Below are positions 17,885-26,491 of a stretch of DNA of 64,000 bases, piece by piece; position 1 is the first letter of the stretch; each line of letters starts with the position of its first letter. A program made the position numbers and the translations under genes. This DNA comes from Paraburkholderia sp. (lineage in GTDB: Bacteria > Pseudomonadota > Gammaproteobacteria > Burkholderiales > Burkholderiaceae). The stretch covers positions 1 through 64,000 of the forward strand of contig NZ_JAMXLH010000053.1 in the NCBI RefSeq assembly GCF_024281035.1. The letters run 5' to 3'. Below the pieces are notes generated by a model, which worked only from the letters and a program-made list of their open reading frames with translations, was not told the origin of the DNA and did not search any database.

Positions 17885-18640
17885 CTAGTGAGGCAGCAGG
17901 GGCAACGGATCGACCGGCTTGCCGTTGCTGCGCACTTCGAACTGCACGCTCGCGACGCCGTGGGTGTCGACGCCCATTTCGGCGATCGGCTGGCCTTGTG
18001 TGACGGCCTCGTCTTCCTTCACGAGCAGCTTGCCGTTGTGGCCGTACGCGGTCACGACCGAATCGTTGTGCTTGATGATGACGAGCGGCCCATAGGCCTC
18101 GATGCCCGTGCCCGCGTAGACCACGCGGCCCGCCGCAGCCGCCTTGACCGGTTCGCCCACCACGCCGCCGATCACGATGCCGCTGGCCTTGCCGGGCACG
18201 AACTTTTGCAGCAGCGGCCCGTAAACCGGCCAGGCGAGCGTGAGAGACGGGGGGACGGGCGCGGGCATGGCGACACCCGCCGCCGCGGGTGCTGAAGACG
18301 GCGGTTGCTGCGCGGAGGGCGCGAAGCTCGGCGGCGGCGCTACGCGCAGCACCTGGCCGGGCACTACGCTTGCGTTGAGCGGCAGCTGGTTCCAGCTTGC
18401 GATGTCCTGCGGACGCTGGCCAAAGGCCGCGGCGACGCGCGCGAGCGTATCGCCGGGATTGACGCGGTAGTAACCGGCGGGAACGCCGCCGGTCGAAGTC
18501 GGGACGGGTCTGCCGACCGTTTCGCCCCAGGGGGTAATCGTGCAGGCGCTCATCAGGAGCGTCAGGGCAGCCAGTGCCACCCCTGCTGCCACTGCTGCCG
18601 CTCCTGACATTGCGTCCGGGTTTCGCCGGTGTCGATTCAT
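17885..18640 (-). CDS. LysM/M23-domain lipoprotein with degenerate metallopeptidase site (NlpD/EnvC-like)
   Basis: A 251-aa predicted lipoprotein. The N-terminus is basic, then hydrophobic, ending in the lipobox LMSAC near residue 32. A LysM domain (YYRVNPGDTLARVAAAFGQRPQDIASWN) lies at about residues 57-100, a Pro/Ala linker follows, and an M23 fold covers about 150-245. The usual zinc ligands are absent: the H-x3-D segment reads SGIVIGG and the HxH segment reads VQFEV. It probably does not cut peptidoglycan but may activate amidases, as NlpD and EnvC do (family knowledge; partner inferred). Confidence 0.85.
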   Translation of the reverse strand: MNRHRRNPDAMSGAAAVAAGVALAALTLLMSACTITPWGETVGRPVPTSTGGVPAGYYRVNPGDTLARVAAAFGQRPQDIASWNQLPLNASVVPGQVLRVAPPPSFAPSAQQPPSSAPAAAGVAMPAPVPPSLTLAWPVYGPLLQKFVPGKASGIVIGGVVGEPVKAAAAGRVVYAGTGIEAYGPLVIIKHNDSVVTAYGHNGKLLVKEDEAVTQGQPIAEMGVDTHGVASVQFEVRSNGKPVDPLPLLPH

Positions 18641-18923
18641 GTTGCAGTACCTCGCTTGTGCCTCGCTTGCGCCTGGCTACCTACACTGGGCGCCACGTAC
18701 ATTCGATGTGCTTCGGTTCGCCAGCGTTCGCTGACGCGCCACGCCTGGCGAAAAAGGAGGGCCGGAAAAAACGGGCGAACCATTATATCGTCCGATGCGA
18801 AACGCACCGCGCGAAGCGGGCAGCACTCACTTCCGGCAACGCTCGCCTATACTGCGTCGTGCTTCACCATAAAAACAACGACAGATGTTTCACCGGTGTC
18901 CCGCATCCGTGAGGAATCCGAGG

Positions 18924-19244
18924 ATGAACAAAGCCACCTTCCTTTCCGTGCAGCTCAGTGTCGAAGACATCGCAGCGTCGCCCGGCCTTGTTGAATTGCT
19001 GAACAACCACCTTGTGTTTGCGGCGGACGTGGCCGAAGCGGCAGACGAACTGGTCCAGCACGCGAGCGTCGCACACCTGTCTGGCGGCGTCGAGGCGACC
19101 GTCGAAATTCCGGCCGTGGTGATCGAGCGTCTACGCCAGTCGCTCGACACGCTGAGCGGCTACGACGAAACTTGGCTGTTCGCACTCGAGCCTGGCCGTG
19201 CGCTCTTCGACGACATCGCACGCCGCCCGCGCCTCCTGCACTGA
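18924..19244 (+). CDS. Conserved-looking hypothetical protein, 106 aa
   Basis: A soluble, acidic protein beginning MNKATFLSVQLSVEDIAASPGLVELLNN, with no signal peptide, membrane segment or recognised domain. GAGG at 18911-18914 and CGAGG just before the ATG favour this start over one at 18885. Codon use matches the neighbours. It is divergent from the M23 gene and followed by a strong stem-loop. Function unknown. Confidence 0.7.
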   Translation: MNKATFLSVQLSVEDIAASPGLVELLNNHLVFAADVAEAADELVQHASVAHLSGGVEATVEIPAVVIERLRQSLDTLSGYDETWLFALEPGRALFDDIARRPRLLH

Positions 19245-19306
19245 GGCAGGGCCTGTGTCTGGCGCAAACAGACCCTGACCCGGCGTAGACGGCGCCCCAA
19301 ACAAGA

Positions 19307-19339
19307 AAGCGCGGACCGGTTCTGGACCGGGCCGCGCTT
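19307..19339. terminator. Stem-loop downstream of the 106-aa gene
   Basis: AAGCGCGG-A-CCGGT, loop TCTGG, ACCGG-G-CCGCGCTT: a 13-bp stem with one internal mismatch, 62 bp after the stop. Only a short T run (CTTG) follows. Confidence 0.65.
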
Positions 19340-19392
19340 GACTGCGTGCTGCGGATACTGCCACTACTAATCCAACCTCTCAGAGACTTCAG

Positions 19393-19549
19393 CACTGCAA
19401 CTTCTACTGCAACTGCAACCACCACTGCAACTGCAACTGCTTACGCAACTTCTACTGCCGGAACTGCTACTTCCACTGCTACTGCCACTTCCACTGCAAC
19501 TGCAACTGCTACAGCTACCTCGACAGCAACTGCTACTTCAACTGCATAA
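19393..19549. repeat. Degenerate ACTGCA/ACTTCC hexamer array
   Basis: About 26 hexamers of the pattern ACTGCN or ACTTCN. On the plus strand one frame reads Thr-Ala/Thr-Ser dipeptides; on the minus strand Ala-Val/Glu-Val dipeptides. Codons are ACT, GCA and GCT, unlike the ACC/GCG-rich neighbours, so this is more likely a noncoding repeat than a gene. A hydrophobic 67-residue frame from 19346 covers it but has no Shine-Dalgarno. Confidence 0.85.
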
Positions 19550-19653
19550 ACCTGTCACGACCACAGCAACTGCACGTTCCATCTCCGGGGCCAGCGAGCC
19601 GCATGACGCGGCGCGATGGCGTCGGATTTCAGCGAAACGGCCTGGTGGCCGGC

Positions 19654-19980
19654 TTAGTGGCCAAAATAAACCGATCCTGGCTTGGCCGGTCGTTGCGGCG
19701 CAACCGCGTCGCCCGCCTGCGTCGTGCCGGCTGCCGGCGCGCCGAAGCCGCTGGCGTCGCTGCTGGCGAGCTGCTGCGCATGCACGCGCGCCTCGGCGGC
19801 CTCGATGCTTGCCGGATAGCTGAGATGATCGGTCGCCGGGTTGTAGCCCGCCTGTTCGAGTTCCACCAGTTCCGCACGCACCTGGGCGCGCGTCAGGCCT
19901 TGCTGCTCCGGCTGCGCGAACGAAATGGCCGGAATGGCGAGCGCGGCGGCAACCACAACCGCGGGAATGAGCTTCTTCAT
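19654..19980 (-). CDS. DUF4148 exported protein
   Basis: A 108-aa secreted small protein. Its signal peptide MKKLIPAVVVAAALAIPAISFA is followed by the DUF4148 core GLTRAQVRAELVELEQAGYNPATDHLSYPASIEAAEARV. The family is abundant in Burkholderiales and has no known function. The tail is Ala/Gly/Pro-rich. It lies downstream of and on the same strand as gnd, but is separated from it by the terminator at 20107-20138, so it is probably transcribed alone. Confidence 0.9.
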   Translation of the reverse strand: MKKLIPAVVVAAALAIPAISFAQPEQQGLTRAQVRAELVELEQAGYNPATDHLSYPASIEAAEARVHAQQLASSDASGFGAPAAGTTQAGDAVAPQRPAKPGSVYFGH

Positions 19981-20106
19981 GCGTAGACCTCCATGTGTTT
20001 TATCCAGGCTTCGAACGCCTTGTTCGTAAGCCGTTGAACAGAGTCTAGGAGGCTTTTCGATCTAGGGAAAACCCTAATTAGTTGAAACACAATTTCATTT
20101 CAGGCA

Positions 20107-20138
20107 ATAAAAAAGGCGAGTCGACGTGACTCGCCTTT
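20107..20138 (-). terminator. Terminator of gnd
   Basis: AAAGGCGAGTC, loop GACGT, GACTCGCCTTT; on the minus strand it is followed by a run of T. It lies about 60 bp after the gnd stop. Confidence 0.92.
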
Positions 20139-20200
20139 CGATTCAAGCAAAAACCGTAACGTTAGTATGGATTTCTACCGCGCGCCTGCGCGTGCCGTCC

Positions 20201-21610
20201 TCAAGCCCAATCGGCGTGAAAACTGCCCGGCTTGTCGATGCGCTCGAACGTGTGTGCGCCGAAGAAATCGCGCTGCGCCTGCACGAGGTTGGCCGGCAGG
20301 CGTTCGGCGCGATAGCCGTCGAAATACGCAATCGCCGACGAGAACGCGGGCACCGGCACACCCGCCGACACGGCCTGGACCACCACCTCGCGCAACGCCG
20401 CCTCGTAGTTCGCGGCGATATCGCGGAAATAGGGGTCGAGCAAGAGGTTCGCGAGCTGCGGATCGTGCGCGTAGGCGTCCATGATCTTCTGCAGGAAGCG
20501 CGCGCGGATGATGCAGCCCGCACGGAAGATCTTCGCGATCGTGCCGTACTGCAGGTCCCACTTGTAGTCGTCGGAAGCCGCGCGCAGTTGCGCAAAACCC
20601 TGCGCGTAGGAGATCACCTTGCTCAGGTACAGCGCGCGCCGCACCGCTTCGATGAACGCCGTGCGGTCCCCCGCAAACGGCTTCACGGACGGCGCCGACA
20701 GCACCTTGCTCGCCGCGACGCGTTGCGTCTTCAGCGACGAGAGCACGCGCGCGAACACCGACTCGGTGATGAGCGGCAGCGGCACGCCCAGATCGAGCGC
20801 ATTCTGGCTGGTCCACTTGCCGGTGCCCTTCTGCGCGGCGCGGTCGAGGATCACGTCGACGAGATCCTTGCCCGTCTCCGCATCCTTCTTGCCGAAGATC
20901 CGCGAGGTGATGTCGATGAGGTAACTGTCGAGTTCGCCCTGGTTCCACCCGGTGTAGACCTTGCCGAGTTCCTCGTTCGAGAGGCCGAGCACCTGCTTGA
21001 GCACGGCGTAGCTTTCGGCGATCAGCTGCATGTCGCCGTACTCGATGCCGTTGTGAACCATCTTCACGAAGTGGCCCGCGCCGTCCGGGCCCATGTACGC
21101 GACGCACGGTGCGCCGTCCGGCGCCTTCGCCGCGATTTCGGTGAGGATCGGCGCGACCAGTTCGTAGGCGTCGCGCGGGCCGCCCGGCATGATCGACGGC
21201 CCCTTGAGCGCGCCCTCCTCGCCACCCGACACGCCCGTGCCGATGAAATGCAGGCCCGCCTGCGCGAGTTCCTGGTTGCGGCGGATCGTATCGGTGAAAT
21301 GCGTGTTGCCGCCGTCGATCAGGATGTCGCCCTCATCGAGCAGCGGCTTGAGCGACGCGATGGTGGCGTCGGTCGGCTCGCCCGCCTTCACCATCATCAG
21401 GATGCGGCGCGGCTTCTCCAGCGACTCGACGAACGCTTCCAGCGTATAGGCCGGCACGAGCTTGCGGTCGGGGAATTCGGCGATCAGTTCGTCGGTTTTC
21501 TCGCGGGTGCGGTTGAAGACCGACACCGCATGGCCCCGGCTCTCGATGTTGAGCGCCAGATTGCGGCCCATGACGGCCAGCCCCACCACACCGATTGCCT
21601 GCTTGCTCAT
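20201..21610 (-). CDS. gnd: 6-phosphogluconate dehydrogenase, decarboxylating
   Basis: A 469-aa enzyme of the oxidative pentose phosphate pathway that converts 6-phosphogluconate and NADP+ to ribulose 5-phosphate, CO2 and NADPH. The Rossmann motif GVVGLAVMGRNLALNI is at the N-terminus. Active-site segments are GTGVSGGEEGALKGPSIMPGG and KMVHNGIEYGDMQLIAESY, with GKWTSQNALDLGVPLPLI later. ATG 21610 gives the same length as E. coli Gnd; the 28-residue upstream extension is unlike the family. Confidence 0.96.
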   Translation of the reverse strand: MSKQAIGVVGLAVMGRNLALNIESRGHAVSVFNRTREKTDELIAEFPDRKLVPAYTLEAFVESLEKPRRILMMVKAGEPTDATIASLKPLLDEGDILIDGGNTHFTDTIRRNQELAQAGLHFIGTGVSGGEEGALKGPSIMPGGPRDAYELVAPILTEIAAKAPDGAPCVAYMGPDGAGHFVKMVHNGIEYGDMQLIAESYAVLKQVLGLSNEELGKVYTGWNQGELDSYLIDITSRIFGKKDAETGKDLVDVILDRAAQKGTGKWTSQNALDLGVPLPLITESVFARVLSSLKTQRVAASKVLSAPSVKPFAGDRTAFIEAVRRALYLSKVISYAQGFAQLRAASDDYKWDLQYGTIAKIFRAGCIIRARFLQKIMDAYAHDPQLANLLLDPYFRDIAANYEAALREVVVQAVSAGVPVPAFSSAIAYFDGYRAERLPANLVQAQRDFFGAHTFERIDKPGSFHADWA

Positions 21611-21715
21611 TTTGTATCTCCACTTCGCTTTGACGGCGACGCCCAGGGCGCCAATCGTGCAAGGATAAGGGAAACGCCCGGGCGCTGCCCGCACCGGGTC
21701 ACGGCGTGCCCGGAA

Positions 21716-22330
21716 TCACCGCTTCCTGAAGACCAGACTGAAGTTGTTCGCGGGCATCGGCACACGCTGCGCGCATAAAAGGCCTTGCGCTTGCGCGAGC
21801 GCTTCAACAGCTTCCATGTCGCGCACGCCCCATGCCGGATCGCGCTCGCGCAACTGGGCGTCGAATGCCTCGTTGCTCGGCGCCGTATGCGCGCCGCCGC
21901 GCCGGTACGGCCCGTAGAGCACGAGCGCGCCACCCGCCGCGAGACGCTGGCCCGCGCCGTTCATGAGCGCGATCGCCGCCTCCCATGGCGCAATGTGAAT
22001 CATGTTGATGCAGACGACCGCATCGGCCGCATCGATCGGCCACGGCTCGCGGCGCACGTCCAGATCGAGCGGCGCGAGCAGATTCGACAGACCCTTGTGC
22101 TCGCGCCAGGCCTGGATCGAGGCACGCGCGAGCGGATCCGCATCACTCGGCTGCCACTCGATATCGGGCAATGCCGCCGCGAAATGCACGGCGTGCTGGC
22201 CCGTGCCGCTCGCGATTTCGAGCACCTTGCCGCGCGCGGGCAGCGCGCCGCGCAGGACTTCGAGGATCGGCGCGGCGTTGCGTTCGGCGGCTGACGCGAA
22301 AAGGCGCGCGCTGGAGTGCGGTTCGCTCAT
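21716..22330 (-). CDS. DUF938 class I SAM-dependent methyltransferase
   Basis: A 204-aa protein. SAM-binding motif I is VLEIASGTGQHAVHFA at about residues 36-51, and the DUF938 signature INMIHIAPWEA is near residue 110. The substrate is not known. The start codon overlaps the stop of the sirtuin gene by four bases, so the two are translationally coupled. It is the last gene of a three-gene leftward unit; gnd begins 105 bp beyond. Confidence 0.88.
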   Translation of the reverse strand: MSEPHSSARLFASAAERNAAPILEVLRGALPARGKVLEIASGTGQHAVHFAAALPDIEWQPSDADPLARASIQAWREHKGLSNLLAPLDLDVRREPWPIDAADAVVCINMIHIAPWEAAIALMNGAGQRLAAGGALVLYGPYRRGGAHTAPSNEAFDAQLRERDPAWGVRDMEAVEALAQAQGLLCAQRVPMPANNFSLVFRKR

Positions 22331-23304
22331 CGTTCGATGTCTGTATTCGTAGCGGTTCGGGGCGGTTCGCCGCCGTTTGCAGCCGTGTCTGCGGCCGTGT
22401 CTGCAGCCGCGTCAGGCCGCGGTCCGTCATGTTCGCTAAGGCGCGGCGGCAAACGCGCGGCGAGCGCTTCGAGCGTCGCCCCACACGACGCCTCGACCTT
22501 GAGCGCGAGCAGCGGATCGGCGCGCGTGCGTCCGAGGTTCACGGCTGCGACGGGCTTGCCGCGCTGCTGCGCCCAGGCGCAGAAACGATAGCCCGAGTAG
22601 ACCATCAGCGACGAGCCGACGACGAGCACCGCATCGGCCGCATCGAGCGCGGCCGTTGCCGCCGCGACCCGCTCGCGCGGCACGTTCTCGCCGAAGAACA
22701 CCACCGACGGCTTGAGCATGCCGCCACACGCGGCGCACGCGGGCACGGCGAAGGGCAGGTTGCCGTCGAAGTCGAGATGGGCGTCGCCATCGGCGGCGGG
22801 CGCGGCGAACGCGCCCGCGACTTCGGGATTGTTCGCTTCGAGCAGCGGCTGGATCGACGCGCGCGTGTACTGCGCGCCGCAAGCGAGGCAATGGACATGG
22901 CCGATGCTGCCGTGCAGTTCGATGACGCCGTGGCTGCCCGCGCGCTGATGCAGTCCGTCGACGTTCTGCGTGACGAGCGCCGACACGTAGCCCGCGGATT
23001 CGAGACGCGCGAGCGCATGATGCGCGCCGTTCGGCTGCGCGAAGCCGACAGCCGGCCAGCCGAGCATGCTGCGCGCCCAGTAGCGGCGCCGCCAGGCTTC
23101 GGAGCCGGTGAATTCCTGCAACGTGATCGGCGGCGAGCGCTTCCAGGCGCCGTTTTCGTCGCGATAACCGGGGATGCCCGAATCGGTGCTGATGCCCGCG
23201 CCGGTCAGCACGAACAGGCGCGGATGGCGCTCGACGAACGCTTGCAGCGCGTCGAGCGCATCGGATGCGGGAGCGGCGGGAGTCAGCGGGTCGGATTCGG
23301 TCAT
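22327..23304 (-). CDS. SIR2-family NAD-dependent protein deacylase
   Basis: A 325-aa sirtuin. NAD motifs are LTGAGISTDSGIPGYRDENGAWKR (about residues 33-56) and TQNVDGLHQRAG. The catalytic His is in VIELHGSIGHVHC, and zinc is held by CLACG and CAACGG pairs. It should remove acetyl or other acyl groups from lysine using NAD+. The C-terminal part is Ala/Arg-rich past the fold. ATG 23304 is chosen because the upstream in-frame stretch is the mirror of the neighbouring gene's repeat tail. Confidence 0.92.
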   Translation of the reverse strand: MTESDPLTPAAPASDALDALQAFVERHPRLFVLTGAGISTDSGIPGYRDENGAWKRSPPITLQEFTGSEAWRRRYWARSMLGWPAVGFAQPNGAHHALARLESAGYVSALVTQNVDGLHQRAGSHGVIELHGSIGHVHCLACGAQYTRASIQPLLEANNPEVAGAFAAPAADGDAHLDFDGNLPFAVPACAACGGMLKPSVVFFGENVPRERVAAATAALDAADAVLVVGSSLMVYSGYRFCAWAQQRGKPVAAVNLGRTRADPLLALKVEASCGATLEALAARLPPRLSEHDGPRPDAAADTAADTAANGGEPPRTATNTDIER

Positions 23305-23347
23305 GGCGGGTTCGATTGCGCGCTCGGGCGTGGGCGGCGCGCTCAGC

Positions 23348-23800
23348 TCAGTTGGCCGGTTTGCGCGGTTGCTTCGGTGCTCGCTTAGGCGTCTGTGTTG
23401 CGGCCTGCTTCGGGGCGTGCGTCGGGGCGTGCTTCGGAGCCTGCTTTGCGTCCTGTGTTGCAGCCTGTGTCGCGGCCTGCTTCGGGGCGTGCTTCGGGGC
23501 CGGTGTTGCGCCCTGTGTTGCAGCCTGCTTCGGAGCACGCTTTGCGGGCGGTTCACATCGGGTCAGAACCTTCGGCGTCGTGTCGCCCGCAGTTGCGTCC
23601 CCGGCCTCGCGTGCCGCCGCTTCACGGCGTGCGGCCTCGCGCGCTTCCCATGCAGCGAGTTCGGCGCGCCAGCTGTTCAGCGCTTCGGCGTAGAAGTCGA
23701 AGATGCACGGATCGCAGCCGGAGCCGCAGCAGGCATCGTCGTCGGGACGAATGGGGGGTTCGGGGCGCGGATCGTCCTCGGGCCGCGGAGGCAAAGACAT
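23348..23800 (-). CDS. Oxidoreductase-like domain protein with Lys/Ala/Pro-rich (H1-like) tail
   Basis: A 150-aa protein. Residues 1-55 carry the oxidoreductase-like Pfam signature (RPDDDACCGSGCDPCIFDFYAEAL), with four clustered Cys that may bind metal. From about residue 75 the protein becomes a low-complexity tail of APKQAATQ/APKHAPK-type units, resembling histone-H1-like or AlgP-type DNA-binding tails. It starts the leftward unit with the sirtuin and DUF938 genes, 43 bp before the sirtuin. A longer upstream in-frame start lacks support. Confidence 0.8.
   Translation of the reverse strand: MSLPPRPEDDPRPEPPIRPDDDACCGSGCDPCIFDFYAEALNSWRAELAAWEAREAARREAAAREAGDATAGDTTPKVLTRCEPPAKRAPKQAATQGATPAPKHAPKQAATQAATQDAKQAPKHAPTHAPKQAATQTPKRAPKQPRKPAN
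23354..23545. repeat. Imperfect coding repeats in the H1-like tail
   Basis: Degenerate units of about 24-36 bp (TGCTTCGG-GCGTGC/TGTGTTGCAGCC on the plus strand) encode the APKQAATQ-type units. They are impure, so the array looks old. Confidence 0.75.
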
Positions 23801-24129
23801 GGGTATTCGGTCGTCGTGGCAAGTCGACGACCAGTATACGGGACGTGCTGAGTGCGCGTGCGATGCCGCACCGCCCGCCCGCAGCGGGCCGAACCGTGCA
23901 TGGCAGCCCCGGAACCCGGGATCGGCCACGGTTTTCTGACAGCATCGATGACATCGCCCGCCCCAGGCCATCTAACAATTCTCAACAATTAATGTTTCGC
24001 AATGCTGATAGAATGGCCGACGCTCCAGGCAGGAGCGCCCTCTCCAGATCGTTCACACGGATCAGCTTGCCGCACCGGATGCGCAAGCGATGCGCCGAAG
24101 ATTCGCCCGCTATCGACGAAACAAGAACG
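23801..24129. other. Divergent intergenic region
   Basis: 329 bp between the oxidoreductase-like gene (leftward) and the SGNH-type gene (rightward). An AT-rich core around 23970-24015 is the likely promoter area; no specific operator was found. Confidence 0.45.
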
Positions 24130-25062
24130 ATGGCCTGGCGATCTCACACCACGTTTAAAAAAAGTTTGAACACGAAGACACGCATACCTCCGGTTTTTTC
24201 GCACTACTGCGCTTCAGATCGATCCTCAATCCGGACTTTGACCCGGGCTACGCTCCGATCCGCCCTGCTCAGCGCGCTCGTCATGGCGACGCTGGCGCTG
24301 TGCGTGCCGCTCGCACAGGCGGCCAACAGCGTGCTGTGGGTGGGCGACAGCCGTACCTACATCGGCAATCTTCCCGAGGTGTACAGGGCGTTGGTCAAAG
24401 CCGTAGACCAGCGCGACATCCGGGCCGACATGCTGGTGGAAACAGGCGGCGATCTGGACGAGCGCGTGCGCAGCCAGGCGCTTGCGCGCGAACTCAAAAA
24501 GCAGAGATTCGATGCCGTCATCCTGCAGGAGCGCGGCAACCTGGCGAGCTGCATGCTCGACAAATCCGTACGCAACGATGCGGGCTGCAAGGCCAGCGCC
24601 GCCGCCTTCGCGAACCTCGCGCGGATTGCCCGCGCCAACGGCGCCCGGGTCTACGTGATGGGCACGCACCAGGAGAGCCTCATGGCTAACCGCATCGTCA
24701 ACCGGGCCGAAGCCATCACGAGCGTGCGCATCAAGGCTGACGGGCACGTGCCGACCGGCATGGCCTACCTGATGGCGCAGCAGATCCAGCCCGGCTTCCG
24801 ATGGGTGACGGCCGGCGACGGTTTCCATCCCGATCGGGATCTCACGCTGCTGATGGCCGCCGTGACCTATTACGCCATCGAGAAAAAATGGCCGGAGCCG
24901 GTGGACGTTCCACTGGCCTACCGGGCATTCGATCACAGCGTGAATTTTGGCGACGACGCATTGGGTTCGACCCAGAACACCCACATCGGGATGATTCGCG
25001 AAGTCGTGCCGGCCCGGCATCTGGCCGAAATCATCGAGGTCGGCAAAGCAACCATGAAGTGA
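24130..25062 (+). CDS. Exported SGNH/GDSL-like hydrolase, unknown substrate
   Basis: A 310-aa protein as called. A hydrophobic secretion segment (LLSALVMATLALCVPLAQAA) lies at about residues 46-66. The mature part opens with VLWVGDSRTYIG, a block I GDS motif with a candidate nucleophile Ser near residue 74. A block V-like GDGFHPD supplies the Asp/His pair near 230-235. Blocks II and III are less clear. The N-terminal 45 residues before the signal are unusual, and the start is uncertain (alternatives at 24079 or an internal non-ATG codon). No close neighbour explains its substrate. Confidence 0.7.
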   Translation: MAWRSHTTFKKSLNTKTRIPPVFSHYCASDRSSIRTLTRATLRSALLSALVMATLALCVPLAQAANSVLWVGDSRTYIGNLPEVYRALVKAVDQRDIRADMLVETGGDLDERVRSQALARELKKQRFDAVILQERGNLASCMLDKSVRNDAGCKASAAAFANLARIARANGARVYVMGTHQESLMANRIVNRAEAITSVRIKADGHVPTGMAYLMAQQIQPGFRWVTAGDGFHPDRDLTLLMAAVTYYAIEKKWPEPVDVPLAYRAFDHSVNFGDDALGSTQNTHIGMIREVVPARHLAEIIEVGKATMK

Positions 25063-25215
25063 CGCCCAGAGAGCGCGCGTTCGCAGGTTCGCGCTCGCCG
25101 GCTGGCGAGGCACACACTGCGGTCCGAACGCGACGCTCGTCTACCGTAGACGATGGCACCGCGCGCGGGATTGGTGTCCGTCTGCTTTCCCTCTCCCCCG
25201 CGCTGAAGGTCCACC

Positions 25216-26418
25216 ATGAACATCGACTTATACGGCACGCTCGTTGCCGCCTCACTCGTCCTGCTGCTCGGCGAGCGGCTCGTCACCGCGCTGCCGATCC
25301 TGCGCCGATGGACCATTCCAGAGCCGGTCGCCGGCGGTCTCATCGTCGCGCTCATCCTGTTCGGGCTGCATTCCGGCGCGAATGTCGACGTGAAGTTCGA
25401 CACCAGCCTGCAAACGCCGCTCATGCTCGCCTTCTTCGCCACCATCGGCCTCAACGCGAATCTCTCGAGTCTGAAGATGGGCGGCCCGGTGCTCGTGCGC
25501 TTCCTCGTCGTGGTGATCGGGCTGCTCGTGCTGCAAAACGTGCTCGGCATCGGCATGTCGCTGTGGCTCGGCATCGATCCGCTTTTTGGTCTGCTCGGCG
25601 GCTCGATCACGCTGTCCGGCGGACACGGCACCGGCGCCGCGTGGGGCAGGGTGTTCAGCCAGAATCACGGCCTGTCTTCGGCCACTGAAGTCGCCATGGC
25701 GTGCGCCACGTTCGGGCTCGTCATGGGCGGCATTATCGGCGGGCCGGTCGCACAGCGGCTGCTCAAGCGCATCGGCCACCGCGGCACGGCAGCCGGCGAA
25801 GCCGCCGCGCCCGACGCCTTCGCCTTCGAAGAGCCGAAGGCCGAACAGCCCACGACGCCCGCCGCATTCATCAACACGCTCACGCTCATCGCCATCAGTC
25901 TCGCCGCGGGCAGCGCGATTTCGCATCTGCTTGCGGGCAGCGCGTTCGAATTGCCCACGTTCGTGTGCGTGCTGTTTGTCGGCGTGTTGCTCTCGAACGG
26001 GCTCGCGTACTTCGGGCGTCCGGTCGCCGAGCACGCGGTCGCGCTGATCGGCAACGTGAGCCTCGCGCTCTTTCTCGCGATGGCGCTCATGACGCTGCGC
26101 CTCTGGGATCTCACCGCCCTCGCGCTGCCGGTCTTCACGATCCTCGCCGCGCAGACCGTCCTCATGGTCCTCTACGCGATGTACGTCACATTCCGTGCGA
26201 TGGGCCGCGATTACAACGCAGCGGTGCTCGCCGCGGGTCACTGCGGCTTCGGCCTCGGCGCGACGCCCACCGCCATCGCGAACATGCAGGCGGTCACGGC
26301 GCGCTACGGCCACTCGCACGTCGCATTCCTCATCGTGCCGATGGTAGGCGCGTTCTTCATCGACGTCGTCAACGCCATCGTCATCAAGCTGTTTCTCGCG
26401 CTGCCGCTGTTCCACTGA
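25216..26418 (+). CDS. gltS: Sodium/glutamate symporter GltS
   Basis: A 400-aa integral membrane protein with about ten hydrophobic segments in two halves. Family motifs include LVTALPILRRWTIPEPVAGGL, SITLSGGHGTGAAWGRVF and, in the second half, AAGHCGFGLGATPTAIANMQAV. It imports glutamate with sodium. Length is that of E. coli GltS (401 aa). A LysE exporter follows 73 bp downstream, on the same strand. Confidence 0.93.
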   Translation: MNIDLYGTLVAASLVLLLGERLVTALPILRRWTIPEPVAGGLIVALILFGLHSGANVDVKFDTSLQTPLMLAFFATIGLNANLSSLKMGGPVLVRFLVVVIGLLVLQNVLGIGMSLWLGIDPLFGLLGGSITLSGGHGTGAAWGRVFSQNHGLSSATEVAMACATFGLVMGGIIGGPVAQRLLKRIGHRGTAAGEAAAPDAFAFEEPKAEQPTTPAAFINTLTLIAISLAAGSAISHLLAGSAFELPTFVCVLFVGVLLSNGLAYFGRPVAEHAVALIGNVSLALFLAMALMTLRLWDLTALALPVFTILAAQTVLMVLYAMYVTFRAMGRDYNAAVLAAGHCGFGLGATPTAIANMQAVTARYGHSHVAFLIVPMVGAFFIDVVNAIVIKLFLALPLFH

Positions 26419-26491
26419 AGGCCGCCGGGGCCGCCGCGCGTTTCGGATAGAATCAGTCGATTCGCCCCTTCGACGCGCGCGCGGCCCGATC

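Noticed and set aside
19346..19549. A 67-aa Thr/Ala/Ser-repeat protein
   Set aside because: No ribosome binding site is seen and codon use is unlike that of neighbours, so it is described as a repeat rather than called as a gene.
20126..21778. A 550-codon open frame antisense to gnd
   Set aside because: gnd on the other strand has full-length family motifs; this frame is a mirror with no recognisable domain.
23305..23556. An N-terminal Arg/Gln/His-rich extension of the sirtuin
   Set aside because: It is an out-of-frame reading of the neighbouring gene's repeat tail; the sirtuin fold starts well after ATG 23304.
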